Origin: Malachius bipustulatus
Taxonomy: Eukaryota; Arthropoda; Insecta; Coleoptera; Melyridae
Reading direction: 5' to 3'
Assembly: GCA_910589415.1 (NCBI GenBank)
Contig: OU342637.1
Coordinates: forward strand, 32,208,162 to 32,272,161
DNA length: 64,000 nucleotides
Shown: positions 49,054 through 61,139 of the stretch, in pieces
Layout: every line of letters begins with the position of its first letter
Numbering within the stretch: position 1 is the first letter of the stretch
Notes under the pieces: model-generated
Databases searched by the model: none
What the model saw: the letters and a program-made list of their open reading frames with translations, nothing else
What the model was told of the DNA's origin: nothing
Translations under genes and position numbers: made by a program

Positions 49054-49202
49054 TGCCCGTATTCACAAACGATAATTTCCTAAATAATTACGTAATTAAT
49101 TAAATGAGTGAGATGGAGATATGCATTTTTTTTGCAATAGAATGAGATGGGGATAATTGATTACGTAATTATTTAGGAAATTATCGTTTGTGAATACGGG
49201 CG
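49054..49202. mobile_element. MITE with near-perfect 47-bp terminal inverted repeats
   Basis: The left arm 49055-49101 begins GCCCGTATTCACAAACGATA. The right arm 49155-49201 is its reverse complement with one mismatch in 47 bases. The interior is about 53 bp. TAT flanks both sides (49051-49053 and 49203-49205), compatible with a short target duplication if one more base is counted in each arm. High arm identity implies recent insertion or structural constraint. Confidence 0.85.
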
Positions 49203-49460
49203 TATATCCGGTTATAACAAATCTACATACAGTTATACTCGGTTATTACGAGATTAGAAAATATTTCTTCTTCTTTTTTCTTCTTTATTAAAGACAAATA
49301 TATCTTTAAAAAAAAGAAGAAAAAAACGCACGCTATAACAGAATTTTTCGATATAAATTTGAAATATTACAATAGAAGTTTCGTTCGTTATAGCCGACTT
49401 ATCTCTTTATAACAGGTATCTCGTTATATATTTAATATTCGTTACAACCGGATTTAGGTA
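49200..49460. mobile_element. Possible pogo/Tigger-like fragments
   Basis: Repeated phrases such as CCGGTTATAACAAAT, CTCGGTTATTACGAG, TCTCGTTATATA and TCGTTACAACCGGATTT lie in both orientations, right after the MITE. They resemble degenerate ends of pogo/Tigger-like elements. Confidence 0.3.
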
Positions 49461-49469
49461 TTTTATTAT

Positions 49470-52400
49470 AAGTAGGTATTAGTTTGTGTAATGTGTATTA
49501 TTTTTGTATTTTGTATTTTACTTGTTTTAATCAAAAAGGTAAGGTCATATAAATTTAAAATAAATGAAACAATAAGTCTCACTGGCAAAAGTACTCCAAG
49601 TCTATTTTTTTCTAGCAACTCATAATTTTAATTAATTAGGTTTGTGAAGTGTTCTAGTCGAATATTATTTCTTTACATTTAGTTCAAAAAATTACTCGAA
49701 ATCAAGTAAAAGGTGCTATAAAGTAGTATGTAATCAATAAGGGTGTTAATAATTGATGCCCTATCACTCAGAAAAGTAGACTGTTTGAAGGAGGTACATG
49801 GGGGGGAGGTGTACTTTCTCTATTTAGAGGAAAAGAGACTTCAAGCGGGGATTATATCATCGAATAATGGATTCTTGAGAAGGTAGGAGAAGTAGATTTT
49901 TTTTTTTTAATGTACATATTACAGGAAATTTTATTCAGTCAATTCAGCCTATGATGGCAGCAAAGCTCCAAAGCTTATTTTAAAGGGATGCTAAATTTTA
50001 ATTTTTGTTCTTGTGGCTTTTAATTTTCAATGCTTTTATAGATTTTAATTTCACCTGCATCTCGATAATTATTATACCAGTTTTTGTTTTTCCGAAAATA
50101 TAAAATTTTTGTTATTTCAAGTTATTTTTTAATTTTTTTTTTCAATTCAATAAGATTGATTCCGTTTTCATTAGTTTTGATTATTAACACCCTTTTTGCA
50201 ATATAAATATAAAGTAAAATAGGTTATAAATTTATTATTAGTTTTATTTTTACATAAAAATATAAATATTAGTGTTACTTTGGCTCAAATTAATAATTGT
50301 AGGTCGATCAATTTTTAATCAATTAGGTACCTAGGTACTTAGATCAGTTTTTTATTTTAAGATATTTTCATAAAAAAAATATATCAATTTTTATACAGAC
50401 AACTTTGAATGTTTTGTTTTAATTACATTTTTTAATTTATCGTCAAATTTGGGCTTTTTCAATTAATTATTTTAATTAATTAAATAATTATAAAAATAAA
50501 TTATACAATAAGTATAAAATAAAATATTAAGAAATTAATTATTAAATTAAGAAGAACCTCATTTTATAGATAAATATTTTATAAATGAAAGGAAACGTTC
50601 CAGCAAAAAAAACGCATATTATGAATTATTGTTATTTGTACCTATAATGCTTTAATTTTGAAATAATTTTATATTTAGTTGTATTTAGTATTTGTATTGT
50701 ATTTTGATTTTTTAATAATTGTTTGTGTACCTATTATATTTTTTGATTTTACATACTTTAATCGTGCTTTTGATAAAAAAATTACAATAAACTAATTTTT
50801 TTCTAGATCATTTTTGAGGGTAAAAACTCAGCTTTTATATTCAGTTTTTTTTTATTATTATTGTTATTTATTATTATCATATTCTGTACAAACTATTTTA
50901 ATTATTTCTTTTCTAAAATGTTTTTTATCATAATTATTAATTAATTTAATTCATATATTACTTATATTATTCTTTGATTTCTCTACTATTTTTCTTATAT
51001 TTTTATCCAATCAGGTATTACTTAAATCTCAAAAAAAAATTATCTACGTTACAGCTTTTTTTATTATCTATTACTAAATAATGAGAATCGAAAAAAAGGT
51101 AAGTGGTATTTAATAAATTCTTTGAATTAATAAAAATATTTCCAAAATAAATAAAAAAAATGATTTAGTATTCCAAAATTTAAAAAATGTATCATTTAAA
51201 AAAATCTTATTAATCATCACAAAGATTTGAATTAAGTAATTAACAAATTTGACAATAAATTTGATTTCATATTTCTGCAATTTTTTTATTATTTTTTCAC
51301 GAAACAAATCACGAAACCAACAAACCATAAAATTATTTTTGTACATTTTTGTGATTTTTTTCAATAATTTTATTGCATGTAGTTCATAGTTTTTTTTTAC
51401 TCAAAATTTGCAATTTGATTTTATCAATTTATCCTTTCCCTGCTTATTTACTGGTTTATTTCTTCCTCATCCCCTTTTTTACACAAAAAAATAGAATTTG
51501 TATAATTGTAATCGTCAATGCATTGATAATTTTTTTTGTGTGACAAAGAAGCGAAACAATACGACAAATTTGTCATTAGAAATGCTTCAAATTTTATATA
51601 TTTCTCAATTTATTAGATTTATTGTTGTTTTTTAAAGGAAAATTTTAAATATTGTGCTGTATCTTAATTTCCTTCTTATTATTTTATATTAATTCAAATT
51701 TTAGTTATATATGTTCTCTATTTTTTTAATTAATCATAATTTTTTGTACAAGGAGGGGGGGCTAAAATTAACGTTCTGTATATAAAGACGTTTAAAAAAT
51801 TGTAATAAGTAACAATAATATAAAAAAATCTACCACGTATTCAAAAAGTATGACGCTTTTAAGCTCGGTAGCTTTCTTGAATTTTTTTTCAGAAAATTAT
51901 AATTTATTAGGCTTGTGTCACTTTATTCATTATCTTTTTTATTTTATTTTTCTGTTAAATATTTTTTGTGGAGTATTTTTCATATATTATTTAATATTAA
52001 TATTCCGAGTGCCATTATTATGAGATAAATAAATATAAGATATAGTTTGATCAATATTCAATTAAGTATAAATAAATAATCGATTCCCATCATCGAGATA
52101 CTCCGATTCAATAAAAACATTAATCAATTTTAGATCGCATGTAATGAAATGCATCTGATCGTATTAAAATGCAATAACATACACGACCGGATTATACTTT
52201 TATATTTACGAGATTAGAAATAGATATACGAGGCTCATGATTGACATAATACATAATATTATTTATTTATTGTATACGACTTTTTGAGCCCCATTATAAA
52301 TTGTAATAATACCTACCTAGACCTACTGCACAGCCATTAAACATTTATTATATTTATCTAAGACGTTTGTTAAATATGTGTTATTTCATACTCGTATCGT

Positions 52401-52950
52401 AATGAATTATTTACGCAATTTCGGCTCGACAGCTTTAATAATATATTTATAGTTTTTATTTGTATTATATCGATTATTATTATTATTATTATTGTGAATA
52501 AATAATTATGTTTATAATTGATTTTTTTATTTCCCTTTTCATTCCTACAATAAAAATGTAACATGATTTTTTTAAATTTCTTTTTGAGTTCAAAAAAAGT
52601 TTCAGGTATTAAAGCTACCTTTTCATTTATTAAACCACTTACGACAAAAGTCAAACGTATCTCAAATCATAATGATACTTACGATAATTTTGAATAGAAA
52701 ATAAGACATTATTACCTTTTTTCATTCAATATTATTTAAAAACATTAAAACAATAAAAAAGTTGTCTCGTGTGTTTATAAAAAAATCACTTACGCCGGTG
52801 GGAGTTATCAAAATTTAAATTTACCCGCTTCACGAACTAAAATTATTATTTAATTGCTGCGGCGAACAAAACCATTAAATCACGTATGATATTAATAATT
52901 TTACAATCTTAGTCACTTAACGTCACAATAAACGGACGATATTAAAAATA
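49470..52950. other. AT-rich gene desert
   Basis: No supported exon. It contains ATT microsatellites, for example near 52467-52491. Confidence 0.4.
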
Positions 52951-52971
52951 ATTATTTTCACTTACGTCACT

Positions 52972-53168
52972 TTTCGAGTCAAAATTAAATGGACACCAAG
53001 TTATGTCAGTTACGTCGTTTATAATTTTAGACAGTTACGTCACAAGTGGGGGTTACGTCACTTTTTAATTGGACTATCAATATTCATTATTTGAACATAT
53101 AAACAGGTTAAGTCGTTCACAATTTTGGACAATAATTACGTCATGACCGGGGTGTGACACTATAAAAA
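52972..53168 (+). promoter_or_regulatory. CRE-like cluster upstream of a TATA box
   Basis: TTACGTCA occurs exactly at 52972-52979, 53035-53042, 53053-53060 and 53136-53143, with near matches at 53001-53008 and 53010-53017. TATAAAAAG follows at 53161. TTACGTCA (complement TGACGTAA) is a known binding site for CREB/ATF-type bZIP factors. Part of the cluster lies in a degenerate duplication (GTTACGTCGTTTATAATTTT versus GTTAAGTCGTTCACAATTTT), which partly explains the recurrence. A short open frame (53399-53584) lies downstream but shows no family. Confidence 0.4.
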
Positions 53169-53582
53169 GAGGCAAGTGTGTCTTTACTCCCCTGTTATTA
53201 AATAAAATTATTATTTTTCATTTACAATTTTGAGGTCTAATTAGGGCTGTTTATTTTTGAAAAATTAATTAATGGCAGCCATTAGATAAATATAGGAACA
53301 CACTGTACATTTCAAGCACTTTAATTTCATTATTAAAACCGCCTCACTTGATTTGTTTAATTGATTAGGGAAAAATTACGTAAATTAGTGAAAGAGCGAT
53401 GGTAAAAGTTATCATAAAAGGGCACATTACATTAAAAACATGTTTATTACGAGTATCACATTTGCGTCGATCCATTCATCAAAAAAATAAAATAAAAATA
53501 AGAACACCTTTCGTCTTCCAATTCTCCTCTCCACACGTGGAGCTTCCATTATGGAAAGCAAGTAAGAACTCTTATAAAAAAT

Positions 53583-53712
53583 AATAATAATAATAAAATA
53601 ATAATAAAATAATAATATTAAATTTAATTAATTAATCAAACGCGGTTTGTATAATTGTCACTAATTATTATTATTATTATTATTATTATCATTATTATTA
53701 ATAATAATAAAT
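53583..53712. repeat. TAA/TTA microsatellite
   Basis: Runs of TAA then TTA then TAA; the complementary runs could form a hairpin. Confidence 0.85.
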
Positions 53713-54095
53713 GATCAACAAACATAAATATCGATCATAGAACATGCTTTTAGTCGTATCAATAATAATAACTCTACTATAATACAATTAGGCACACATT
53801 GGAGATTTTTACAATAAAATTGACATCACAATATTTCTCATTATTTATTTTTGTTGTGTCGTTGTTGGAAATGATTTTTCCCGCATTAAAATCGAGACGA
53901 AAAAAAATAAAACAAGACATATACATATATAAAACATAATAGCTGCCATTTTGAACAAGACACTTATTCTAAATGGACTAGAAGAGAAGACAATAAGAAT
54001 ATCACATCACACTCTGTATACAATTGTTATTAATTATTCATTATTCTTGTACTTCGTTATTATTGCTGATGTAAAATTTGATCTACGTGCACATG

Positions 54096-54540
54096 CACCT
54101 TTTCCAGTTGTAACTCAGAAAGTATAACTCGTAATTCAGTTATTATAACTTGTTATAATTCAGAAAGTATAATTTAGGTTAATTAATTATTGTATAATTC
54201 AGAGGTTATAACATGCAATTGAAACTAATCAGTTTTGAATTACATGTTATATTTTTTGAATTGTAAGTTATTATAATAACTGATTTAGATGTTATAACAA
54301 CTAAATTATAAATCATACTAAATAACATAATAAATGTTATTATTATTATTATTATTATAATAACTGATTTAGATGTTCTAATAACTAAATTATGAATCAT
54401 ACTATTTGAATCACGAGATATACTTTTTGAATTGTAAGTTCTTATCATAATTGATTTAGATGTTATAATAACTAAATTATAAGTCATACTTTTTGAATTG
54501 CGAATTATACTTTCTGAATTAGGTACAACTGGAAAAGGTG
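54096..54540. mobile_element. Foldback element with internal repeats
   Basis: CACCTTTTCCAGTTGTA at 54096 is the exact complement of TACAACTGGAAAAGGTG ending at 54540. TCAGAAAGTATAA at about 54115 pairs with TTATACTTTCTGA at about 54505. The interior repeats variants of a GATTTAGATGTTATAATAAC phrase followed by TAAATTATAAATCATAC. No coding capacity; no target duplication was recognised. Confidence 0.65.
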
Positions 54541-54549
54541 TCAAGTAGT

Positions 54550-56840
54550 GTACGGTTTTGTCAATAAGCTAATCAAAATGGCACAAATTATTCCATAAAA
54601 AATCCTCGTTTTCGATCGGAAATACATCATCATCATAATATAAATGTACATCATACAAAACAATAATAAAATAACAAAATATAGATAAAAGTATATATAA
54701 TAATATAATAATATATTAAAAATAACAAGCAGTTCTGTGTGTGCGCCTTAAATTATTAATTTTTTTATATATAAATACATTTACAAAATACAAATAAATC
54801 GACTTACCTCCTTTCCGCGTATATCAATTTATAGTACCTACCCATCACGTACTACATACAAAGTGCAGTTCGTCGAATCGGAATGTACATTTTTTTTAAT
54901 ACTTTACATTATAATTTAACAGAATTAATTAAATTAAATATTAATTTCTTTGTACAGAATTAATGTAATTATTAACGCATGACAACATGCCGTTCGTTTT
55001 AACGATGTGAGCGAATATATTTACAAGGAATAATTTAATTAAGGCACCTTCGTTATGGCCGCAAAAACTTACTTATATATAAATGAACACAAACCGCTCC
55101 GCACTTTACCAAGCAATCGACGTCCTTAAATTCTTACGCCTGACAGGTGCAATCTTGCCAGACATGCCCTGTTTGTTGACATTTTAAGCATCAGTAACGC
55201 GCATCATTTTTAAGACTCCTATTTTATAGAATCAAATTTTTGACCGACTAAAAAAATGGTAATTCGTGAGATGTACCCTGAAATGACTAATTCAAATAAT
55301 ATTTCGATATAAGTACATTATTTGAGTAAAAGTTGGCAAAGATTGTCTGTTAATTATCACCAAATCTACCCGATATTCTTTGAGACTAAGATTTTTCACT
55401 CACTAGTCTCTTCTAATAATTTAATTTTTGTTGCCTGTATAGAAAGACAAGAATATCTCCAGTTCCAAGCGTGTCGTTTTAATAATTATTAATAGCTTCA
55501 TCCTATTATAACTAACATCATCCAGAGTGTTATTTATTTAATAACATGAAAAGTAGTGATAACTATCAAGTAACAATAATTGCGCTCGTAATTCAATCGG
55601 TAATTATAAGAGAAAAAAAAACGAATAAGAAGCATGAACGATAGATAATAATAATAAGTCGACCATTATTTGTAAATCTGCAGAGATAGTTGGTTGAGAG
55701 CATTAAGTAGTAATGAATCAGTAAACGATGCAAATGTTCTCCTATTGTTTCATGCACGTCCACTGCGGGCACATTGTTCCACTTTGAGAGGCTTTTGCGG
55801 CGCACACGTGCAAGACACGTAACATTTAATTATATTACAATGCGTACGTATGCGATATACATAAACATTGTTTTACTGCTCTTTTATGCATTTTTCTCTG
55901 CTGCTGCTGAGTGCTGACGGCAAACCGATACTTGCTCTACCTACAAGCCTACAACGCACGCGAGGCCCCGTCGGAAGAGATCTAATAAAATCGACCAAGT
56001 AACATTGAGAAAAATCCAATTAAAATAATAAACATCGCGGCAGTACACTTATAGGTAATAGTACCGACTGAATAAAGAATAAAGGTGGCTAATGATTGTC
56101 ACCTTTTAGGTCTCGAGGAAGTTATTTTTTTTATTATCCACGTTAACAATGAAACACTTCGTTAATTATTTATTTATATACATACGTACATATATAAAAG
56201 CGTCTATTAGTTTTTATTGTTCACCAGAAATAGCAAGGGCGTTGTTAGAGTTAATAAAACACTCATAAATGTAAATAAATGTACATTCCACTGCAAAATA
56301 AAATAAAAACAATTGTTGCATTACTCTGAGTAGGTATTTCTTACGGATCCGGAAGGATTTGGACGTAAATGTCATTAGGTTGAATAAGCGACCATGCCAT
56401 AAAAATGAGAATAATAGAATTAAGGGAAAAATATGGGTTCCAATACTGGTCCCTGAGGAACACCAACATCAGAGATCAACAATGGACGTGATCACCAATG
56501 CGATACAGCGGAAAAGAATGAGCGCCATACATTGATTCCAGGGTCATAAAAAAAAAATTGGGCTAACCGGATTTTTTTTGCTAACCGGGATTGCCAGAAA
56601 GTCAATTTGTGTTTCCCAAAACCCTATTTTTTATTTAGCAGGACTGTCAAAAAAATTCCAGGGTAGCTCGGTCATAAATTGTTTTTGGGGCTATTCGGAA
56701 TTTCCAGAAACTCGATTCCTTGCAGCTATGGTAGAAAAATTTGTCTTGAAAATATCAAGAATTAATTAAAAACGACTATTTTCCTTATTTAGGAAATTTC
56801 TCACTGGTAATATCGTGAAATTGTGGAAATTTTGCAGCTC
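54550..56840. other. AT-rich gene-free interval
   Basis: No supported exon. GGGCTAACCGGATTTTTTTT and GCTAACCGGGATTGCC near 56560-56600 recall the GGTCAGCTCGA-family satellite but are too diverged to assign. Confidence 0.35.
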
Positions 56841-56857
56841 TCTCTGAAATTTTCAAC

Positions 56858-57163
56858 ATGGCAGTCAGAAGCTTTTCCAGAAATCGATCAGAAAAAAACG
56901 ATCCCCCTGTGACCTGTGAGGGATCGTTTGAGGGATCAAAAAATAATAAAATTATTGCTGTAACGAAACAAACTCCATCATGTGAGTGCTCGCAAGATAG
57001 GCAGCAGCGCCTTCTGGATCGGCGACTGGAAAAAGTGTCCGAATTAGAAATTTCCATGCGGGGCATTGACCGAAAAATAAATATAACTCCAACGCAGGCA
57101 GAAAAGCAGCAGAAACACACACTCGCCCGACTCCTACATTGTCGCTTTTACCGGCTTATTTAG
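56858..57163 (+). CDS. Uncertain open frame with a charged, coiled-coil-like segment
   Basis: A 101-codon plus frame stands in an AT-rich neighbourhood. The middle (CSQDRQQRLLDRRLEKVSEL, then EISMRGIDRKIN) is rich in charged residues and leucines, as in a short coiled coil. No family was recognised. The opposite strand is also open over most of the stretch (56785-57120), which weakens the case. A canonical exon boundary is not obvious. It could be an unspliced small gene, an old transposon piece or a chance frame. Confidence 0.15.
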   Translation: MAVRSFSRNRSEKNDPPVTCEGSFEGSKNNKIIAVTKQTPSCECSQDRQQRLLDRRLEKVSELEISMRGIDRKINITPTQAEKQQKHTLARLLHCRFYRLI

Positions 57164-57169
57164 ATTTCA

Positions 57170-58340
57170 GACGACCGACGACCAATAATATAAATTATTT
57201 CGTGGACGTCTTAAGAGCGCCCAAGTGGGTGAAATTATTGCAAAGACCACGTAACGGAGTTAAGAGCCCGCGTTAAAAACCGAATTTATCATAAAATTAA
57301 GCGTGTGGAGGAGAGACACCAAGAGGTATAACACTACCACCATCGCTTTTTTCCGAAATTTCGAGTTTAAAAAAATATTTATTTGTAAAAATTAATTATT
57401 TATTCATACAAAAATTGATATTTATTTATCACAAAAATTATTTTTTGCTTCAATAGACTTACTATGACAAAATTATAAACAATCTCCCCTGCTCAGGACC
57501 GGACTAATAAAACGCAGCCTGCCTCGGCAGCAATTGAAAATTCCCCGCCGGATTGCAGAATAAAATTAAAGAATTTCCTTCGAGACCTCCGAGCGCACGG
57601 ACCGTAACAACAACATGAAGCAATTTGTTCGTCTTCATGATACTCCAATAACGATATCCATCCACCATGCAAGTGGCAAGCAAGCATCAGCATCAGCACC
57701 AGCACCAGGTCAAGTATAATACCAACAACGTTAATAATAATAATAATAGAGGCATCATTTCGACTCATTTGAAATTTTATCTTATTACCTCGATAGCAGA
57801 AATTACTACTTTTAGTACTCCCGTGCTCGTAATTTCAAGTTTACATGTCCGCATGTAACTATGCATATACGGTTCCGCCCACGCGCCCCCGCATGTGGGC
57901 AGAAATGGGTTAACCGGAGGAAAATCCTAACGTTATTTGAATGTCCTTAAATGGCTTGCGAAATGGTCGAAGTAATTTAAAATTTTAATCCGTCTCGAGA
58001 ACTGTGAATTTTATTAAAATTCAGTTATTTCGGGCGATGGCGCTGTATAGCGCCAGCGCTGGCGCTATACTATTTAGCCGAGTAATCTTTCTCTTCGCTT
58101 ATTACACTTATAATAATCAAACCAAGCCATCAAGATAATACAGGGTTATGATAAAATAGCGCACAAAATTCGTTCCCATTAAAATCGTTTTGATAGGTCG
58201 ATTTTGTTTTTTTTTTAATCCCACTTCTGACGTGTAAAATATTCTTCTAACATCAATGATGTCATCATTATGTGTTTTTTTTTTTATATTTGATTAGCCG
58301 CCCCCTATTAGATATCTACATCCTTCTAAATTTGAAGAAT
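57170..58340. other. Gene-free interval
   Basis: Contains a CATCAG/CACCAG microsatellite near 57684-57706, a TAA run near 57730, and the near-palindrome TATAGCGCCAGCGCTGGCGC at about 58046. AATACAGGGTTATG at about 58138 is a dispersed repeat end. No supported exon. Confidence 0.35.
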
Positions 58341-58359
58341 ATTTTCCAATAAATTGAAA

Positions 58360-59040
58360 AGATTAAAGAAGAAATATTTTCCATCCGTATACCTTTCTTG
58401 ATTTAATTTCTTGAAACTGCGAAGAAATGTTCCTCTTAACGAGACCATCTTAACGAGGTGCATATGTATAGGTATAGCACGACCTCCTCTTTATTAATAT
58501 TTTTTTTAGCTAAATAGCTGATAAAGGCCATAACATTAAAGAAGAAGAAGGACGTTTTTTGAGGAGAAGATTTTTCTGCTACATTTATAAATTCCTTTAT
58601 CGAAGATTTTGTCGGAAAAAAAAAGAAGAAGATATATTTTTCATCCGTACTTTTCTTGACTTGAATGTTTTGAAATTATGAAGAAATGTTTCTCTTAATG
58701 ACAGCTTAAAGAAGATAATTAAACATTAAAGAAGAAGAAGAACAACGAGAGAATATCTAAATTATAGGCCATATATGGGCCATAAACATTATAGAAGAAG
58801 AAGAAGAAAGACGTTTTTTTGAGGAGAAAATTTTCTGCTACATTTATAGCTTGTTATTTTAATGTCTTGAAACGGTGAAGAAATGTTCCTCTTAATGAGG
58901 CCATCTTAACGAGGTGCATGTGTATTATAGGTACAGCAGCACGGCCTCCTCTTTATTATTATTATTATTATTATTTTTGGACTAAATAGCTGACAAAAGC
59001 TAAAGGTCATAAACATTAAAGAAGAAGAAAAAACCGAGTT
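58360..59040. repeat. Three-copy tandem repeat, about 230-270 bp
   Basis: GAAGAAATGTTCCTCTTAA starts near 58419 and 58876, with a middle variant near 58679. The outer copies continue CCATCTTAACGAGGTGCAT, then ACGACCTCCTCTTTATTA or a variant, then ACATTAAAGAAGAAGAA. The middle copy lacks the central part. GACGTTTTTTGAGGAGAA near 58550 recurs near 58811. Confidence 0.7.
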
Positions 59041-59469
59041 TTCAACCAACTTTAACGCTAAATAAATTAAATAAACACACAAAAAAAAATTAAACCGCGT
59101 CACGTCCCATCCGCATCTCGAAATTCCGGTACTCATGCGTAGGTACCGGTACCTCAGGATCGAACCTGAATATAAAATCGCTCGGCAAAACGTGGCGACC
59201 GATAATATTAACGCGACTCTTCCGCTTCCGCGTCGCAGGAAGTAATAACGCACGCATCACCGGAAAATGAAAATGAAAATCTGACAGGATGTCTCCCAGG
59301 CGCAGGTACACCTACACCTACGTCACAGGATAGCACGAACGCCCGGAACAGTAGTCGATAGTTACAGTTAAATTATTATTATTGAAGAAAAGAACCGGAA
59401 GATTAATCGTGCGTGCATGCGGGCGCCGTCGAACAGATGCTCGTACCTAATAGACGGAGCCGACGTGTC

Positions 59470-59520
59470 GGGGCCTATAAATATATGCGCCTGGGTATGC
59501 CTGTCGGGTCGAGGCTCGGG
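59470..59520 (+). promoter_or_regulatory. Possible TATA-type promoter
   Basis: CCTATAAATATATGCGCC lies in a CpG-containing stretch (59400-59520). No exon was identified downstream. Confidence 0.2.
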
Positions 59521-59715
59521 ACGAATTAATTAATATTCAAGTCGGTCATCGGTTTTTGTTTAATCGGGCCCGTTAGGAAGAATCGAATAATCGAATACAA
59601 GTACTAATGGGGTTAAAACTGGATTGGGGATGCGTGTACTCGCAACAAGGGGATTCCCACAAATTTGAATTGTTCAACAAGGTAAGGGAGCTAACTTTTT
59701 ACTAACTATAGTAAT

Positions 59716-59815
59716 CAGTGGCGGCTCGTGGATTGCAAAAATAATTGAATTGAAGAAATTAGTTTTTTGCAAAATTTCGCGCTACCAGATTTTGCAACAA
59801 AAAAAAATATCAAGA
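59716..59815 (+). mobile_element. Truncated copy of the CAGTGGCGG hAT-like element
   Basis: CAGTGGCGGCTCGTGGATTG at 59716 matches the left end of the 36374 element and the edge of the 3.65-4.62 kb array. It is followed by AATTTCGCGCTACCAGATTT, a diverged internal repeat. No right end is visible. Confidence 0.5.
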
Positions 59816-59819
59816 AGCC

Positions 59820-60010
59820 ACCTATAAAATAAATGACGTCATCAATCAGGTCCTGCCAAATCGACACGTAACATCAATAGACGGAATAAGTAGACAGATC
59901 TCCTGCGGTGTCCCACAGGGATCACTTTTAAGACCTTCCCTGTGTATCCAAACACTAACTCGATGTCATATGGTCATATGGACTCTTCATGGGAAAAATG
60001 AAGGCTCTGA
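59820..60010 (+). pseudogene. Non-LTR reverse-transcriptase remnant
   Basis: A plus frame near 59896-59945 reads ISCGVPQGSLLRPSLCI, a clear match to the GVPQGSxLxPxL motif of non-LTR reverse transcriptases. It is preceded by a segment compatible with the domain just upstream of that motif. The flanking frame is broken soon after and no YADD box follows. Confidence 0.65.
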
Positions 60011-60019
60011 AGGATAAGC

Positions 60020-61130
60020 TGAATAAAATGGCACCAGGCCCTTAAAAACGGATATGGTGTTTCTGGGTGGGAATCTACCTACCTACAACTTGACCTGACA
60101 AAGATCTGAGAACGGGAAATCCGCACGCGAAAAGATATGAAAAAGAGGGAGCAGAACATTTCGGCAAGGATCACGCCCAAACTTGACAGACCAGAACCTC
60201 GTAAGAGGGGACTACCAGTATCAACAGCGCTCAAATATAAATACTGCTAAGTGATGCTCAAGCAAATGTAAAGAAAAATCATCATCAGGATCCTAACCAG
60301 ATGGAGACTAAGGGAGGAATTGAAGTAGAGATGGGTGGAGTATATATGGAAGAGGCTGGATGAAAGATGAATGAATGTGAAGAATCTCGCGTTAAAGACC
60401 ATGACTGGGCTCCTAAGACAAGAAGTTACGAAACCGAAAATCGGCAATTGTTGTGTTTTCCTAACCGAACTATCACAAGCAGCGCCAGTGCCAGTGCCAG
60501 TACTAGTACCATCAGTAGGCACCACCCACAATTATACCTGACTTAATTTAATGAAGGCCGGATTGCATCAAACAAAGAGATTTAGAAAACGAGCTCATCC
60601 ACCTACGCGCACTCCTTAGACTACATAAACGATCCTATGACTAACGTTATTATTTTATTATTTAAAAGGTGCTCTCGCATTATGAAAATTAGCCTCCGTC
60701 CGTGGCTTGTGCCCGGCACTAAAAACACGACAATAAAATTTATGTTACACTTTTATTTATTGTAAGTACCTACACGTCGTCCGGAATTGCCTTAAAAATG
60801 CGCATAATAATTCCAAGAAAACGCGCTTCCCCCTGTTTCTTAGTCTATTTTTGTAAAATCTCACTAAATTGGACAACTGAGCGTATAGTGTATTGACGGT
60901 GGTGGGTGGAAAAAAAATCACCCCTTCTACTCTTCGGAAGAAGAAAACCTTGGCGAGTAACCTCTCAGATCAGTGTAAGAACAAGTCGGTGGGATGAGTT
61001 AACAAAGAAATTACAAAAATTGCACGACCACCCCTTGAGCGGTAGACGCCTATCTTTTCTTGAGCCATCAAAATTAGGATGGGTGATGGTGGTGTTGATA
61101 TTATTTGAGGAAAATCGTTTGGACAGTTAA
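60020..61130. other. Gene-free interval, possibly continuing LINE debris
   Basis: More balanced composition near 60.0-60.5 kb, next to the reverse-transcriptase remnant. A CCAGTG microsatellite lies near 60486-60503. No intact frame. Confidence 0.3.
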
Positions 61131-61139
61131 CAAAAAGTT

